From assembly GCF_050624435.1 (NCBI RefSeq), contig NC_134530.1, positions 145,864,721 through 145,928,720 on the forward strand: 64,000 nt of DNA, written 5' to 3'. Under the pieces are notes generated by a model. The model was given only the letters and a program-made list of their open reading frames with translations, was not told the DNA's origin and made no database searches. Below are positions 11,860 to 23,810 of the stretch, one piece after another. The stretch's first letter is position 1; the number at the start of each line of letters is the position of its first letter. Source of the stretch: Tenrec ecaudatus (Eukaryota > Chordata > Mammalia > Afrosoricida > Tenrecidae). The translations under genes and the position numbers were made by a program.

Positions 11860-13720
11860 GCAGAAGAGATTCGGAAACTTAGTATGAACGGTAGAGTAGC
11901 TCAAGCAAATGGAAGAAAGAAAGGATGAAGTCAAGAAGCTGAATAGAAAAATGTCAAAGGGCAGCTCGCGAAGACAACGCCACGTACGATAACGAAATGT
12001 GCATGGACTTAGAATTAGAAAACAAAACGGGAAACACGCTCAGCTTGTCTGGAAGAACACAGAAAAAATCCAAGCCTCAAATCGCAAATTTGAAAGATCC
12101 TATAGGCAAAATATTGAATGATGCAGGTGGCATCAAGAAAGATGGAACGAATGCACAGATTCATTGTACCAAAAAAAAAAATAACCTAGTTGACAGTCCA
12201 CCATGTCAGAAGGTAACATAGGATCAAGAACAATGGTCCTAAGGTTCAAACTGCACTGAATGCAAAAACAGGGTCCAAGAATTGACAGGATCCCCATTGC
12301 TATGTTTCAGAAAGCCAAGGAAGCACTTACCTGTCAATGCCAGGAAATTTGGAAGACAGACATTTGGAAGACAACTGACTGGACAGATACATTTTTGTCC
12401 TCATTCCAAAGAAAGGTGACCCAACAGAATGATCAAACTATAGAACGATATCATTGCTATCACACAGAAGTAAAATTTTGCTTAAGATCAACCAACAGTT
12501 GCAGCAGTACATTGACAAGGAGCGGCCAAAAGTTTAAGTCAGGTTCAGAAGAGGGCATGGAACAAGGGATATCATTGCTGATGTCAGATGAATCTGGATC
12601 AAAGCAGAAAATACCAAAAAGACAATTACTCGTGGTTCATTGACTATTCCAAGGCACTCGACTGGGTGGACCATAATGAACTGTGGACACCTTGTGAAGA
12701 ATGGGAATTCTGGAACACTTCATTGTGCTCATGAGGAACTTGTCCATGCATCAAGAGGCAATTGTGCAAACAGAACAAGGGGATACTGCCTGGTTTTCAA
12801 TCAGGAACGGGGTGAATCAGGGTTGTGCCCACTCACCGTGTTCCATCCGCACGCTGAGCAAATCATCAGGGAAGCTGGGTGCCATGCAGAAGAGTGCAGC
12901 ATCGGCACTGGGGGAGGGCTGGTTAACAACCTGTGGCATGTAGATGACGCGTCCTTGCTTAATGACAGTGAGGAGCAATCGAAGCACTTGCTGAGGAAGA
13001 TCAAGGATTGCAGACTTCAGTCTGGATTACAACTCCCTGTAAGGAAGACCAAAGTCCTCACGAGTAGATCAATAGGTAACACCACGATAAATGGAGAAAC
13101 GGTTGAAGTTGTCAAGGATTTTGCCTTGCTTGGATCCACAGTAAATGCTTGTGGAAGAATCCGTCAAGAGACCAAAAGACACCTTGCATTGGGTAAATCT
13201 GCTGCGCAAAACCTCTTTAGGGTATTGAAGAATACGGATGTTACTTTGACGACTAAGGTGCACCTGACCCAAGCCAGGGTATTCTCCACTGCATCATATG
13301 CATGTGAAAGTTGGCCATTAAATTAGGAAGAGCATAGAATAATCTATGCATCTGAATTGTAGTGCTGGAGAGAATGTTGAAAATAACATGTACTGCTAAA
13401 AGGACAAACCAATCCATACTGAAAGAAGCAATACCAAAGTATTCCTTAGAGGCAAAGATGGCAAGACTTTGTCTTACATACTTTGGACACATTGTCAGGA
13501 GAGACCAGTCCCTAGAGGGTGACAGACATCATGTTTGGTAAAGTCGAAGGGCAGTGACAAAGAGGAAGGCCTTCAATTAGATGGACTGACAACGGGGCTG
13601 TAACAATGAGCTCAAACTAAGAGCAGCTGTGAGGATGGCCCACAGCCGAGCAGTGTTTGACTCTGTTGTGCATAGGGTCGCTATGGGTCGGAGCTGACTC
13701 AATGGCACCTAACAACAATA
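11860..13720 (+). mobile_element. RTE-type LINE, longer copy
   Basis: This is the second and longer RTE copy (about 1.86 kb). The frame 12640-13326 holds the RT palm and thumb: HAEQIIREAG, then NNLWHVDDASLLNDSEEQ, where the family motif YADD has become HVDD. It continues with LRKIKDCRLQSGLQLPVRKTKV and a C-terminal part reaching ARVFSTASYACESW. Earlier frames (11997-12221, 12260-12643) cover upstream parts, so at least two frameshifts separate them. The 3' tail 'gggtcgctatgggtcgg' plus 'cacctaacaacaa' is shared with AfroSINE. The element is inactive. Confidence 0.85.
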
Positions 13721-13895
13721 TTAAGCAGATTTAGACTCTTAGTGACTTTGTAGGACAGGACATAACTTCCTCTTTGGGTTTCTGAGATTTTAAATCTTTA
13801 AGGGAGTAGACAGCTTAATTTCTCTCAAGTTGCAGTTGATGCATTTGAACCTCAGACCTTGTAGTTAGCAACTCAGGGTGTAAAACTAGAGGGCT
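13718..13895 (-). repeat. AfroSINE
   Basis: Diverged antisense copy directly after the RTE tail, with 'ggagtagacagcttaat' and 'cagaccttgtagttagc'. Confidence 0.65.
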
Positions 13896-13904
13896 TTCTC
13901 CATT

Positions 13905-14078
13905 TCTTGAGGTGCTGTAGGATAGCTGTTGGACCACTAATTATAAGATAAGCCAGTCAAGCCCTTTAGCTTCTCAGGAGAACGTGGCTGTTGCCTACTC
14001 CCATAAGGATTTACACTCTCTGAAATTCTGTATCGGGTCACTCTGAGCCAGAATTTACTTGATGGCTGTGAGTCTGAT
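13905..14078 (+). repeat. AfroSINE
   Basis: Diverged sense copy, with 'ctactcccataaggattt' and the tail 'cgggtcactctgagccag' plus 'ttgatggctgtgag'. Confidence 0.6.
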
Positions 14079-14417
14079 ACAAAAGAGTTGCCAGAGATGT
14101 AGAGGTGAGGGGCATGATCTCTCCCGGCTGGAGCAAAGGCAAAGGTTTCACGGTGGGAAGCAGTTGAAGTAGGACTTTAAGGAGGATGGTGGGAGAAGAA
14201 TACAGAAGAAAACTCTGTATTTCAGACAGAAAGAATGGCCTTACAAAAAATGCCGAGGAGACAATTCTCAAGGATGGAGGACGGGGGTGAACAAGAGTCA
14301 AGGCCGTAAAGTTGAGGCCAGAATGTGTAAGATCTTAATGACAGGTGGAGCAAGGCAAACGGGGCCGCTGAAGTCCCCTCAGGAAAGTAAGGTCATATGT
14401 AAAGGAGATTTATCGTC

Positions 14418-14512
14418 TGGAAACTCTAAGCAGTAGTTCTACTCAGTCCCATAGGGCTGCCGTAATTGGAATCAGCTCACTGACGGGAGGTAGGTTTGGC
14501 TTGATTTGGGTT
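14418..14512 (+). repeat. AfroSINE 3' fragment
   Basis: Only the tail is left: 'agtagttctactcagtcc', 'atagggctgccgtaattgg' and a T/G-rich end. Confidence 0.6.
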
Positions 14513-14519
14513 GACAGAC

Positions 14520-15390
14520 TAGATCTGGAAGGAAGAGAAGAGGGCTGCATCTAGTATGCTCTCGCAGGTGATGAGCTCTCTGAGAACATTCACAGGCGGA
14601 GTGAAGTGGAGGGTCTGTGGTAGAAAAGGACAATCCGTTCCTATTTAATGTGGTGAGAATCTCAGTGATAATCTCTGTGAAAAATGACACTTTTCACAGA
14701 AGATGGGCATCAGAAAGAGGAGGGCGCAAGGACCCACCTGGAGGGTGTCACTAGTAGGCCCAGAGTCTGGTGGCCAGGTCCATTATACTGGAGGCAGCAA
14801 AGCTAGGCTGAGCCCGGGGGACTAAAAATTTCATGAGAGAAAAAATTCTTTATCTTTTAATTCTATTTTCCATGAACTTTTAGAAGCCCCTTCCTACTTC
14901 AGTGAAAGAGGCCTGAACAGAGACCTGAGCAGCTGGGATCACTTCCGGGGCAGCAGGCTGCAATAGAGTAGGGATTGAATAAGAAGCTGGGGGCGGGGGA
15001 TGTAATAAATTTTAGGGCAAAACCCCTCAGCAATTATGACCCACTGTAACTTTGCTTCCAAAAGAACCTTGGTTTTTACAGCGAGTGGAAAAATGATAGC
15101 AATGAATTCAAAGCAAGTTAATATTTGCCTATCAAAGAGAATGTGTGAAACAGCCAATTAGTCAGTAGCCTCCCTATGCAAACAGAGACTAGAGTTCACT
15201 GTACATAAATAGATTGTGAATTATATAAGCTACTCCATAATAGAGCTTATTAGGATGGCTCCTAGACTTGAACTGAATCTTTTTGTAAAATGAAATTGAG
15301 ATAGTATTGTTTCCCTACTACTAATGGGTTCTTAAATAGCCTTGAACTTTTTAAGTGTGGCCAATATCAATATTTGATTTAGAGCCGATG
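14520..15390. other. No gene recognised upstream of CHIA copy 1
   Basis: I recognise no repeat or exon. The stretch should contain distal regulatory sequence of the first chitinase, but nothing specific can be pointed to. Confidence 0.4.
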
Positions 15391-15480
15391 GTGATAAAGG
15401 CGAATTGGATCCAGCACAGAAGAGGATGGAGGGAGTATTAAAGGGCACTTGGATGAGGGAGACCCCACCACTGACGCAGG
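15361..15480 (+). promoter_or_regulatory. Probable core promoter of CHIA copy 1
   Basis: A TATA-like box, TATTAAA, lies at 15436-15442, 45 bases before the ATG. A CCAAT sequence is at 15361 and a GATAA motif at 15393-15397. Copy 2 has its TATA box 47 bases before its ATG, so the spacing is conserved. With normal TATA-to-start spacing (25-30 bases) the 5' leader would be only about 10-20 bases. The alternative is an upstream non-coding exon that I cannot see. Confidence 0.5.
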
Positions 15481-18400
15481 ATGGCCCAGCTCACCCTTCT
15501 CACTGGTAAGGGTCTGTGGGGCACACTCTCCTTATTTTCCTGCCCTGGAGAACTTTCTTTTGCTTTCTACTCCAGACCCAAACCCTTGAGACTATTGTTA
15601 TTGGTGAAAGTATGGGGACTCATATTGCTTCTTTAGTGATAGATTTTCCTGATCTTGCCTCTTGTTTGCTGGACCTTAGGGTCTTCTGAGTGGGGATAGA
15701 TTGCTCTGAGTTTCCAGGAGAAATTCTGAGTCTACCAGTAGGACCTGGGAGTCGTCAGAGGCTCCCCAAAAGACCCAAAGCGGAACTGCACAAAGAAAGC
15801 TTCCTAATGCAAAGGTGAAGTCAATTGTTCACAGGGGTTACTTTGTTCCTCCAACTCACTATTGTCTCTGTTGCTTTAAGGTCTGCTGCTTCTGCTGACA
15901 GCTGAGTTAGGTGAGTAGTCTTGGGATTAAATACCATATTCCCTACCCCCATCCCACCCCCGCCTCTTTTTTTTTTTTGGCTGCTTCTTAATTAGAAAAC
16001 TTAACATGACCCTCTCTTCTTCCTCTACTAAAATAATATTAAATTGATTTTTAATGAGGGCTGGCAATTCCCTAACAAACAATTAAAGGTTTGGGGCCAC
16101 TTGCCTAAGAAATGTCAAATTTGAAGCCAGCTAGGTCGTGGTCTTCAAGATAAATGTTAGCAATAAAGTTAATAGTGCAAGGCATTTGGATGGTGCATTT
16201 AATTCTGTGAAAGCCTTTTCAAATCAATGATCTTAAGCCTTTAAAACAACTCTTCTTTTTGCGGTGGACAGCAAAGGTGTTAGCATTTCTTCTCAGAGAC
16301 AATTCACCTGAGACAGAGATAGGTTGTGACTTGCCCCAGATGAGGAGAGGAAACCATGGCACAATGTAAATGAGCGGTCAGGAGTCCTGGCTCCTACTGG
16401 ATGAGCCTTTTTATTTTCCTCTGGGTAGAATTAGTATTCATTTTCCCTCGGAAAGGGGTCCGGAGAGGTGCAAAGTGTTTGCATTTGACTGCTAACCTAA
16501 AGATTCGAACACAAAAAACACTTGTGGGAAAGAAGTCTGGGTGACCTTAGATAGTGGCTGTACTGTCACCATGGGTCAGAATCACCCCAAGGGCAGTCAC
16601 CAACACCAAGAATAACGGACACAGATACAACGGCTTCATAGGCTTTTATTATCAACCTTTCTGTACTTGTGTTTCCAAAAAGGTCAACTAGACTCACGGA
16701 ATTGAAGTGAGAATTAAGGAGTAACTCTAAGTAATTATTCACAGCAGGATTAGGTACATAACAAGTGCTGAATTAAGTGTTAGTGATTGTGATGATAAAC
16801 ATCTAGAGCAGTGGTTCTCAACCTGTGGGTAGTGACCCCTTTTGGGGTCAAACAACCCTTTCACAGGGTTGCCTGATTCATAACAGTAGCAAAATTACAG
16901 TTATGAAGTAGCAACAAAAATAATTTTATGGTTGGGGGTGGAAGTCACCCCAACATGAGGAACTATATTAAATGGTCACGGCATTAGGAAGGTTGAGAAC
17001 CACTGATCTAGAGGGAGCTTGAATACATCTAAAACCCTAAAGGGTTTTTCCATCGGTGACAGGTGTTGCTTTCTATCGTTCTACAAGTCTTGCTAGAGGG
17101 ATGGGACCGTCTCCAGTGCTCGAGCACTTGCTAATGGCGGGTTTGTTGGAGCACACAAGGACTACAAAGACATCTTCCTTTTAAGATGTACACTGGAGTT
17201 ATTTGGAAACCTGTGCTTTCTTGGGCAACATTTCACTCCCTCGGGATCTTGCCCTTTGATAGTTTCTCACTCCCTTCCTCTGGGTCACAGGCTCTGCCTA
17301 CCAGCTGACATGCTACTTCACCAACTGGGCCCAGTACCGGCCAGGCCTGGGCCGCTTCAAGCCCGATGACATCGACCCCTGCCTCTGCACTCACCTCATC
17401 TACGCCTTTGCTGGGATGCGCAACAACGAGATCACCACCATCGAGTGGAATGACGTCACTCTCTACCAAGCTTTCAATGGCCTGAAAAACAAGTGAGTGA
17501 GGAAAGGAGCAGCCAACCAGATGTACTGTGTTGATTCTGACACATAGCCCATCCCCGTGTGCGTTGAAGCAGACCTGTGCTCCATAGGGTTTTCCGGGGC
17601 TGGTTTTTCAGATGTAGATGGTCAGTCTTGCTTTCAGTGTTCCCCTGGGTGGATTTGAACTGCCAGCCTTACTTAGCCATTTTCACCATCCAGAGACTCC
17701 ATGTAATTAAAATGGTCCCACTACTCATGGACACAGATTAAAACCATCTCCCATCTGGAAGTAATCCAGAATCGACACTAATGAGACACTCAATCTCCTA
17801 AGACATGGACTTCGTTCTCAGGTCAGAAATGAAAACTATGGAGACGCTGAACTCTATCAACCTTAACTAACTCCTCCCACGGCTATGCAATTTAGGAAAT
17901 GGGGGTGAGAATAAGGATAAAATGGCATGTTGCTTTTCTCCTTAGTTGCTATTGACTTGACTCTGATTCCGGATGAGCTTACATGTAACAGGCGAAACGT
18001 CACCCACACTGGTGTCCTCCTCATGGCTGTTGGCGAGCTTGCACCTCCCAGCAGCGCTGCAGCTGGCAATGTTGGGTGGTGAGTCATAACGCTGATCTTC
18101 AGAAGACGATGGCCGCGCCCTTCTCCCTAGACTGTCTTAGTCTAGAAGCACCCCAAAGCCTGTTCATCACCTGTGACCCTGTGGGGATTTGAAATACCAG
18201 TGGCGTAGCTTCTACCATCGCAGCAACGTGCAAGGCACCAGAGTATGAGAAACTGATAAACTGAAAGTTAATTAGACATTTCCTGACTTCTCACTCAACA
18301 TAATAGCTAATGTTGAAATACCCTATTTCTCCCCCCACCCCCAGACATAATACTTTGCTCCCCCCCCCCTTAGGAACAGTCAGCTGAAAACTCTCCTGGC

Positions 18401-21400
18401 TCTTGGTGGCTGGAACTTTGGAACTGCTCCGTAAGTTCTTTTGTTTGGGTTGTTTGAGGCGACTCCCTGACCAGATTTCACTACAAGGTGCTGGGACTGC
18501 TGAGGCTTTCCTTGACCCTACCTTCTTTGGGTCCCCCTCAGGTTCACTGCCATGGTTTCCACTCCTGAGAACCGGCAGACTTTCATCGCCTCCGTCATCA
18601 AATTCCTGCGTCAGTATGAGTTTGATGGGCTGGACTTTGACTGGGAGTATCCTGGCTCTCGTGGGAGCCCTCCTCAGGACAAGCACCTCTTCACCGTCCT
18701 GGTGCAGGTGAGCTGAATGTCACATCACTGATTAAAAAGCCTACAACCATTTTCACACAAAATATCACTGTGGCTATATAGAAAACCTTAAAAAATAATA
18801 ACAGAAAATAAGCAGCCTCACTTGCCATTGAAACTATTACAAGTCACAGTGGCCATATGGGGCACAGTAGAACCCCTCCCTGGGGCGTTTGGAGGCTGTA
18901 AATCTTTATGGTAGCAGAAAGCCCTATCTTTCTCCCAAAGAGCACATGGTGGGTTTGAACTGCTGACCTCATAGTTTGCAGCCACTAGGGCTCCCCCCAA
19001 ATTTCAGCTGGCGACAAAACACATGGAGACCACTTTCTAGTGAGGATGCTGCGGAAGGAAGGATGGAAGGTATTAATTTAACTCAACAGCCTCGTGATAG
19101 CCAACTTGAAGTTGAGATTCACAGACTTTCTCCTATTCACGGACAGGAAATGCGTGAAGCTTTTGAGAAAGAAGCTAAGCAAATCAACAAGCCCAGGCTG
19201 ATGGTCACGGCCGCTGTAGCTGCTGGCATCTCCAACATCCAGTCTGGCTATGAGATCCCCCAGCTGTCCCAGTGAGTGATGTCCTCCTTGAGCATCAGAT
19301 GTGACTTCTGCGGGAGTCTTAGTCACCTTGGTGTTCACACTTTGGACATGGTATCTTTTGCCTGACTCTGAATCCTTTGTCCCGCCTCAGGTACCTGGAT
19401 TACATCCACGTCATGACCTATGACCTCCATGGCTCCTGGGAGGGCTACACAGGAGAGAACAGCCCCCTCTACAAGTACCCTACTGACACTGGCAGCAATG
19501 CCTACCTCAATGTGGTGAGCCCCTGCCCAGACGCACATGCACACCAGAGACGATGTTGTAAATCAAATGGAGATTCAGAAACAAGGGGCATCATAAACTT
19601 GTATTTCTCAAATGGGAAACTAGATAGTTATAATCAATTGGCTAGTTACCATTTATTTAAAAATCACCAATTCATTAACATTGAAGACAATTTTACCAGA
19701 GAGTAAAGGAGGTTAATAACCATTGTATTATTTCCAATAAAAGAATATGAGGTCCTATTCTTCATATTTTGATGATGTAGAAAATGATTCACTACTTCTC
19801 CTTTTTTTTCTATTCTCTTTGTTTTTTCCACTATTCTAACCTCTTGTACATTTCAATATGCAGAGTTTAATTATTTACCAATGAATCATAACAGTAAAAT
19901 CTTGGAAAAGAACAGCTTGATTCTTCTATGATATTTTTGTGTGTGCAAAGGGTATATGTAAAGGCTCCACATTAGAATATTAGTAGTTGAGGAAGGAAGG
20001 TAGTTAAGATAAAGACATACCACAACAGAGATAGGTTGATAAGGTTCTAATACATGTTCCACATATTTCATAGAGCACGCACAAGAGAGCAAACAATGTT
20101 TAGCTGATGACAAGTATTAGGACATCAGCGGCAAGGGGCCTCTGGTTCTTCCACTGCCGTTGCAGGATTACGCGATGAACTACTGGAAGGATAACGGGGC
20201 CCCAGCCGAAAAGCTCATCGTTGGATTCCCAGCCTATGGACACACCTTCCTGCTGAGCAACCCCTCCAACCATGGCATTGGTGCCCCCATCACTGGCCCC
20301 GGCCCTGCTGGGCCCTACACCAGGCAGTCTGGGTTCTGGGCTTATTATGAGGTATGTGCCCAGCAATTTTAGTGAGCGGGAAGAACGTGGCTTTCTCCTA
20401 GTCTTGTACTTAACAGTGTCATGAACTGCATCGTTCAGCACTTCCTTGCTTCATTCAGCATGTAGTTGGAGTGGGAGGGGGCTGATTATGGCTGCTTCGG
20501 AAGAGAGACAAGACAAGCACTTCGGCTGCACAGTTTCGGTTGGAATCTCACTAGGATTCTTTAGGTCACGTGAGAATCTGAAATCGCATCAGTGAGGTTC
20601 GATCACTCTACAGAGACCAAGGCATATCTTGATTTTAGAGCTTTACCACACATTGTAAATAAGTGACTCAAATGGGACACAGAATCAGGATCCCCAATAC
20701 ACCAAGACATGTGCTGATAGAATTGCAAGCCTTTCTTTCCACGTAGCTTCCCTGTCTCTCTTCCCAACTTCCTCTCCCCAGCACCGTTTTAGGACTGCCA
20801 CGCAGACATGTTGACCCTCTGGCCCTCTTCCTTACATCCTTTCAGATCTGTACCTTCCTGAAGAGCGGAGCTACTCAAGTGTGGGAGGCCTCTGAGGATG
20901 TTCCCTACGCTTACAAAGGCAATGAGTGGGTTGGGTACGACAACACCAAGAGCTTCCACATTAAGGTGAAACGGTTTTCTGTGGATGGTTGTTGCATTTG
21001 GGCCTGTCCCCATTTATAGCCCTGAAGTCACGGTCTGGCCTTGATATCTGGACTTAATTACATCGCTCTTGACCACAGGCTGATTGGCTGAAGAAGAACA
21101 ATTTTGGAGGAGCCATGGTCTGGGCCATTGACTTGGACGACTTCACGGGCACTTTCTGCAACCAGGGAAAATTCCCACTGATCACCACCCTGAAGGATGC
21201 CCTGGGGCTGCAGAGTGCAAGTGAGTTACAGTTTGACCAGGGATCCTGAGGCTCAGGCTTGAGGGAAATTTTAAGGCTTAATGAAAGTGAGAGATCCCTT
21301 CTGCAGTTGATTTTATAGTGAGTCAGAATCAATTGGCCAGCCGGTAGGTTCGGTTGGATTTGGTTAATTTGGCTCCATTAATATTTGGTAGCGTTTCATT

Positions 21401-22348
21401 AGCGGTAGGGAGAACAAAAAGGGCACTGTGCCTTTATACAAAATTCATCTCACCAGCAATATTTGAACCCGTCTTATATGTGCAGCTCTCTGAATACCAT
21501 GTTGTTTCCATTGAGTTGATCCAAGTCATTGCAACCCATGTGTGTCGGAGTAAAACTGCTCCGTGGAGTTGTCAAGACTGTGACCTTTTGAAAGCAGATC
21601 AGCAGGGCTGCCTTCCAAGGAATCTCTGGGTGAACTTGAACTGCCAGTCTTTGGGCTTGTAACCAAGTGTTTGCCGATTTGGACCTCCCATTATTCCTAA
21701 AGGATCTAAATTACGAGAGCCACAATTCCTGTAGAAGCTTACGAACTAGTTGGAGAGACAAAGCGGATAGAATGGCAGCAGTTAGATAAAGTATGTCAGT
21801 GAGTGCTCAAGAAAGGGATAAGAAAATATCTTGTGAGTTCATGGAAACGAGACGTCTAGAAGCATTGGGGTGACCAAGGGAGGAGAGAGAAATGAGCTGT
21901 TCCTTGCCGATGATGATGGAGAGGACAAGCAAAGAGAAGAAAGGATGGAGGGCTCACCAGACGGACAGATGCACAGGCATGGAGGAAGAGCCACAATTAA
22001 AAAAAATAAATGCCTCAGGCAGGATTGAGGAAATTCTGGGTGGCTCATGATTTGGTTTATCTCCTTTCAGGCTGCAAAGCCCCAGCCCAGCCCATTGCTC
22101 CCATCACGGAGGCTCCTAGCACTGGTGGAGGCAGCGGCAGTGACAGCGGCAGCTCTGGAGGCAGCTCCGGCAGTGGCTCTGGGGGCAGCCCCAGTGGCAG
22201 TGGCTTCTGTGCCAACAGGGCTAGTGGCCTGTACCCTGACCCCACGGACAAGAATGCCTTCTACAACTGTGTGAACGGGCAGACCTTCACTCAGCACTGC
22301 CAGGCTGGCCTTGTCTTTGACGCCTCCTGCTCCTGCTGCAACTGGTGA
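15481..22348 (+). CDS. CHIA: Acidic mammalian chitinase, tandem copy 1 (CHIA paralog)
   Basis: Secreted GH18 endochitinase that cuts beta-1,4 N-acetylglucosamine chains of insect or fungal chitin. In mammals the family acts in stomach and airway. Eleven coding exons: 15481-15505, 15881-15910, 17291-17492, 18374-18430, 18542-18707, 19147-19271, 19391-19514, 20166-20351, 20846-20965, 21079-21220, 22071-22348. All introns are GT-AG; the joined frame is 1455 nt (484 residues plus TGA). The signal peptide is residues 1-21, followed by [16 protein letters not shown]. The catalytic motif DGLDFDWE ends at Glu140, the expected proton donor. MTYDLHGSW and [10 protein letters not shown] line the cleft. 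Residues 394-437 are a Gly/Ser linker. CBM14 cysteines are C439, C459, C469, C479, C481 and C482. The protein ends CCNW, lacking the final Ala of human CHIA. The start has A at -3 and G at +4. No break is visible. Which numbered CHIA paralog it is cannot be told from the window. Confidence 0.95.
16460..16612 (+). repeat. AfroSINE, diverged, in CHIA copy 1 intron 2
   Basis: The sense text 'tttgactgctaacctaaag', 'agtggctgtactgtcacc' and 'catgggtcagaatcacccc' marks an old copy. Confidence 0.6.
16809..17005. mobile_element. SPIN (Space Invaders) hAT miniature transposon
   Basis: This 197-bp element has SPIN-type inverted ends: CAGTGGTTCTCAACCT on the left and GGTTGAGAACCACTG on the right. Internal blocks also match SPIN (acccctttggggtcaaac, ccctttcacagggttgcc, catgaggaact). 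The direct repeat ATCTAGAG flanks it at 16801-16808 and 17006-17013, the 8-bp duplication expected of hAT transposases. It carries no transposase and sits in intron 2 of CHIA copy 1. Confidence 0.92.
17525..17702 (-). repeat. AfroSINE-related SINE in CHIA copy 1 intron 3
   Basis: Antisense text 'gttgattctgacacatagc', 'tgggtggatttgaactgcc' and 'ccagagactcc' marks an older subfamily. Confidence 0.65.
17945..18250 (-). repeat. Interspersed repeat with RTE-like tail
   Basis: The left end (gttgctattgacttgactc) resembles an antisense RTE/AfroSINE tail. The right part (gactgtcttagtctagaag ... gatttgaaataccagtgg) recurs near 57470-57600. It lies in intron 3 of CHIA copy 1. Family name unknown. Confidence 0.5.
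18815..18997 (-). repeat. AfroSINE in CHIA copy 1 intron 5
   Basis: Antisense copy ending in 'agccactagggctcccc', with 'gtagcagaaagccctatc' in the middle. Confidence 0.75.
19560..20150. other. CHIA copy 1 intron 7, nothing recognised
   Basis: A/T-rich intron sequence. The first 27 bases after exon 7 (19515-19541) are identical to copy 2; beyond that I see no similarity and no named repeat. Confidence 0.5.
21310..21370 (+). repeat. AfroSINE 3' fragment in CHIA copy 1 intron 10
   Basis: 'atagtgagtcagaatcaatt' followed by GGTTNG-type repeats is a bare AfroSINE tail. Confidence 0.5.
21495..21690 (-). repeat. AfroSINE-related SINE in CHIA copy 1 intron 10
   Basis: Antisense copy with 'ttgagttgatccaagtcat', 'ctctgggtgaacttgaact' and 'gtaaccaagtgtttgccg'. 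Confidence 0.65.
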
Positions 22349-22396
22349 TGCGTCCGCTGGCCACCACCGCCCTCTTTCCATCCGCAGCGCTTGTGC

Positions 22397-22402
22397 AATA
22401 AA
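22397..22402 (+). terminator. Poly(A) signal of CHIA copy 1
   Basis: An AATAAA hexamer lies 49 bases after the stop codon, giving a short 3' untranslated region like that of copy 2. Confidence 0.85.
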
Positions 22403-22419
22403 AGGTTACGCTTTGCTGG

Positions 22420-22925
22420 ATAATGGCTCCTGCGTTTTTACTGAAGGATCTTAGGTGAATCAATGACAACCTCCCAATGATATACTATTGCCTCCCCAGC
22501 CAGGCTGTTTCTGTGGTGCCCACTTTTCAGTGGGTACAGCCCTTTTCTAAGTGCTGGGGGACAGAAGCAAAGTGAAGAGACCTGGTTCTGTCATTCAAGA
22601 CGTCTGCACTCAAATGTGGGTAAAAAGCACAAGGAAATTAAGACTGGTGTAGTAAGGGCCCGTAAACAAATGCATCTATTATATTCCTTTGGAGAGGCTT
22701 TTAAAAATGTTCAGGGGTGCTATGCTGCAGAGTTGAAAACACTATATACATGAAAAGAAGAGAGGAAGTGATTTGAGCAAGAATTTTAAAAAGTAGAAGA
22801 AGCTTGAACAAGTGAGTGAGCTGGTCTGTATAAAGTTTGGAGACTCCATTCATTAGGATTCTTAATATTTGATGACAAATTATACTGTGCCTAATTTAAG
22901 CAAATTGGTCTTTATTAAAAGATCT
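22420..22925. other. Intergenic, possible MIR-like fragment
   Basis: The text at about 22510-22640 (aagtgctgggggacagaag ... aagacgtctgcactcaaat) recalls an ancient MIR/L2-type repeat. Nothing else is recognisable. Confidence 0.35.
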
Positions 22926-22929
22926 ATCT

Positions 22930-23060
22930 CGTGTCGCTGGGATGTTCAAATGGTCAACATGTTTAACTGCTAACTGAAAGGGTGGAAGTTTGAGTCTGCC
23001 CAGAGGTGCTCAAAAGAAAGGCCTAGGGGGCCTCTTTTCAAAATATGCGCCATTCATCAA
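22930..23060 (+). repeat. AfroSINE, 5' part, split by family A
   Basis: The sense head 'aactgctaactgaaagg' and middle 'gctcaaaagaaaggcct' are here. The tail of the same SINE lies at 23722-23810, beyond the insertion. Confidence 0.7.
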
Positions 23061-23062
23061 AG

Positions 23063-23720
23063 ACCCAGAACAAAAATTCATATCCAAGTGAAGGAGGGGA
23101 AGTGCAGTGGAGACCCAAAACCTATCTGTAGACAATTGGACATCCCCTTACAAAAGAGTCACGAGGAAGAGATGAGCCAGTCAGGGTGCAGTATAGCACC
23201 GAGGAAACACACAACTTTGCTCTATGTCTTTAATGCTTTCCCCACACACACACTATCATGACCCCAATTCTACCTTACAAATCCAGCTAGACCAGAGTAT
23301 GTTCACAGGTACAGATAATACCTGGAAACACAGGGAATCCAGGACAGATAAACCCCTCAGAACCAAGAATGAGAGTAGCGATACCAGGAGGGTAAGGGGA
23401 AGGTGGGAGGAGAAAGGGGCAACTGATCACAATGATCTACATAAAACCCCCTCCCAGGGGGATGAGCAACAGAAAAGTAGGTGAAAGGAGACATCATTCA
23501 GTGTAAGACATGAAAAAATTTATAATTTATCAAGGGTTTGTGAGGTAGGGAAGGTGGGAGAAGGAAGGAAAAATGAGGAGCCAATATTAAGGGCTCAAGT
23601 AGAGAGAAAATGCTTTGGAAATGATGGCAACAAATGTACAAATGTGCTTGACACACGAGTAGAAGTATAGATTGTGATAAGAGCTGTATGAACCCCCAAT
23701 AAAATGATTTTAAAGTATGT
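23063..23720 (+). repeat. Family A retroposon inside an AfroSINE
   Basis: Sense copy, 5'-truncated, ending with the G-rich tract, AATAAA (about 23698) and a T/A-rich tail. Similar 'gccatt' text on both sides suggests a degraded target-site duplication. Confidence 0.8.
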
Positions 23721-23721
23721 A

Positions 23722-23810
23722 TCTATACCCGCCATTAAAAGCCCTATGTAGCACAGTTCTACTTGGACGCATGTGGGGTAGCCATTGGACTCAATGGCTA
23801 GTGATGTCTT
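23722..23810 (+). repeat. AfroSINE, 3' part
   Basis: 'gccctatgtagcacagttc', 'tacttggacgcatgtgggg' and 'tggactcaatggc' complete the SINE begun at 22930. Confidence 0.65.

Noticed and set aside
18291-18686. 131-codon minus-strand ORF across CHIA copy 1 exons 4-5
   Set aside because: It is the antisense shadow of coding exons; the plus strand has the GH18 motif and correct splice sites. The same shadow occurs at 44381-44695 in copy 2.
22057-22381. Minus-strand and alternate-frame ORFs over CHIA exon 11
   Set aside because: Their Ala/Ser/Pro- and Leu/Pro-rich texts arise from the GC-rich Gly/Ser linker read in other frames.
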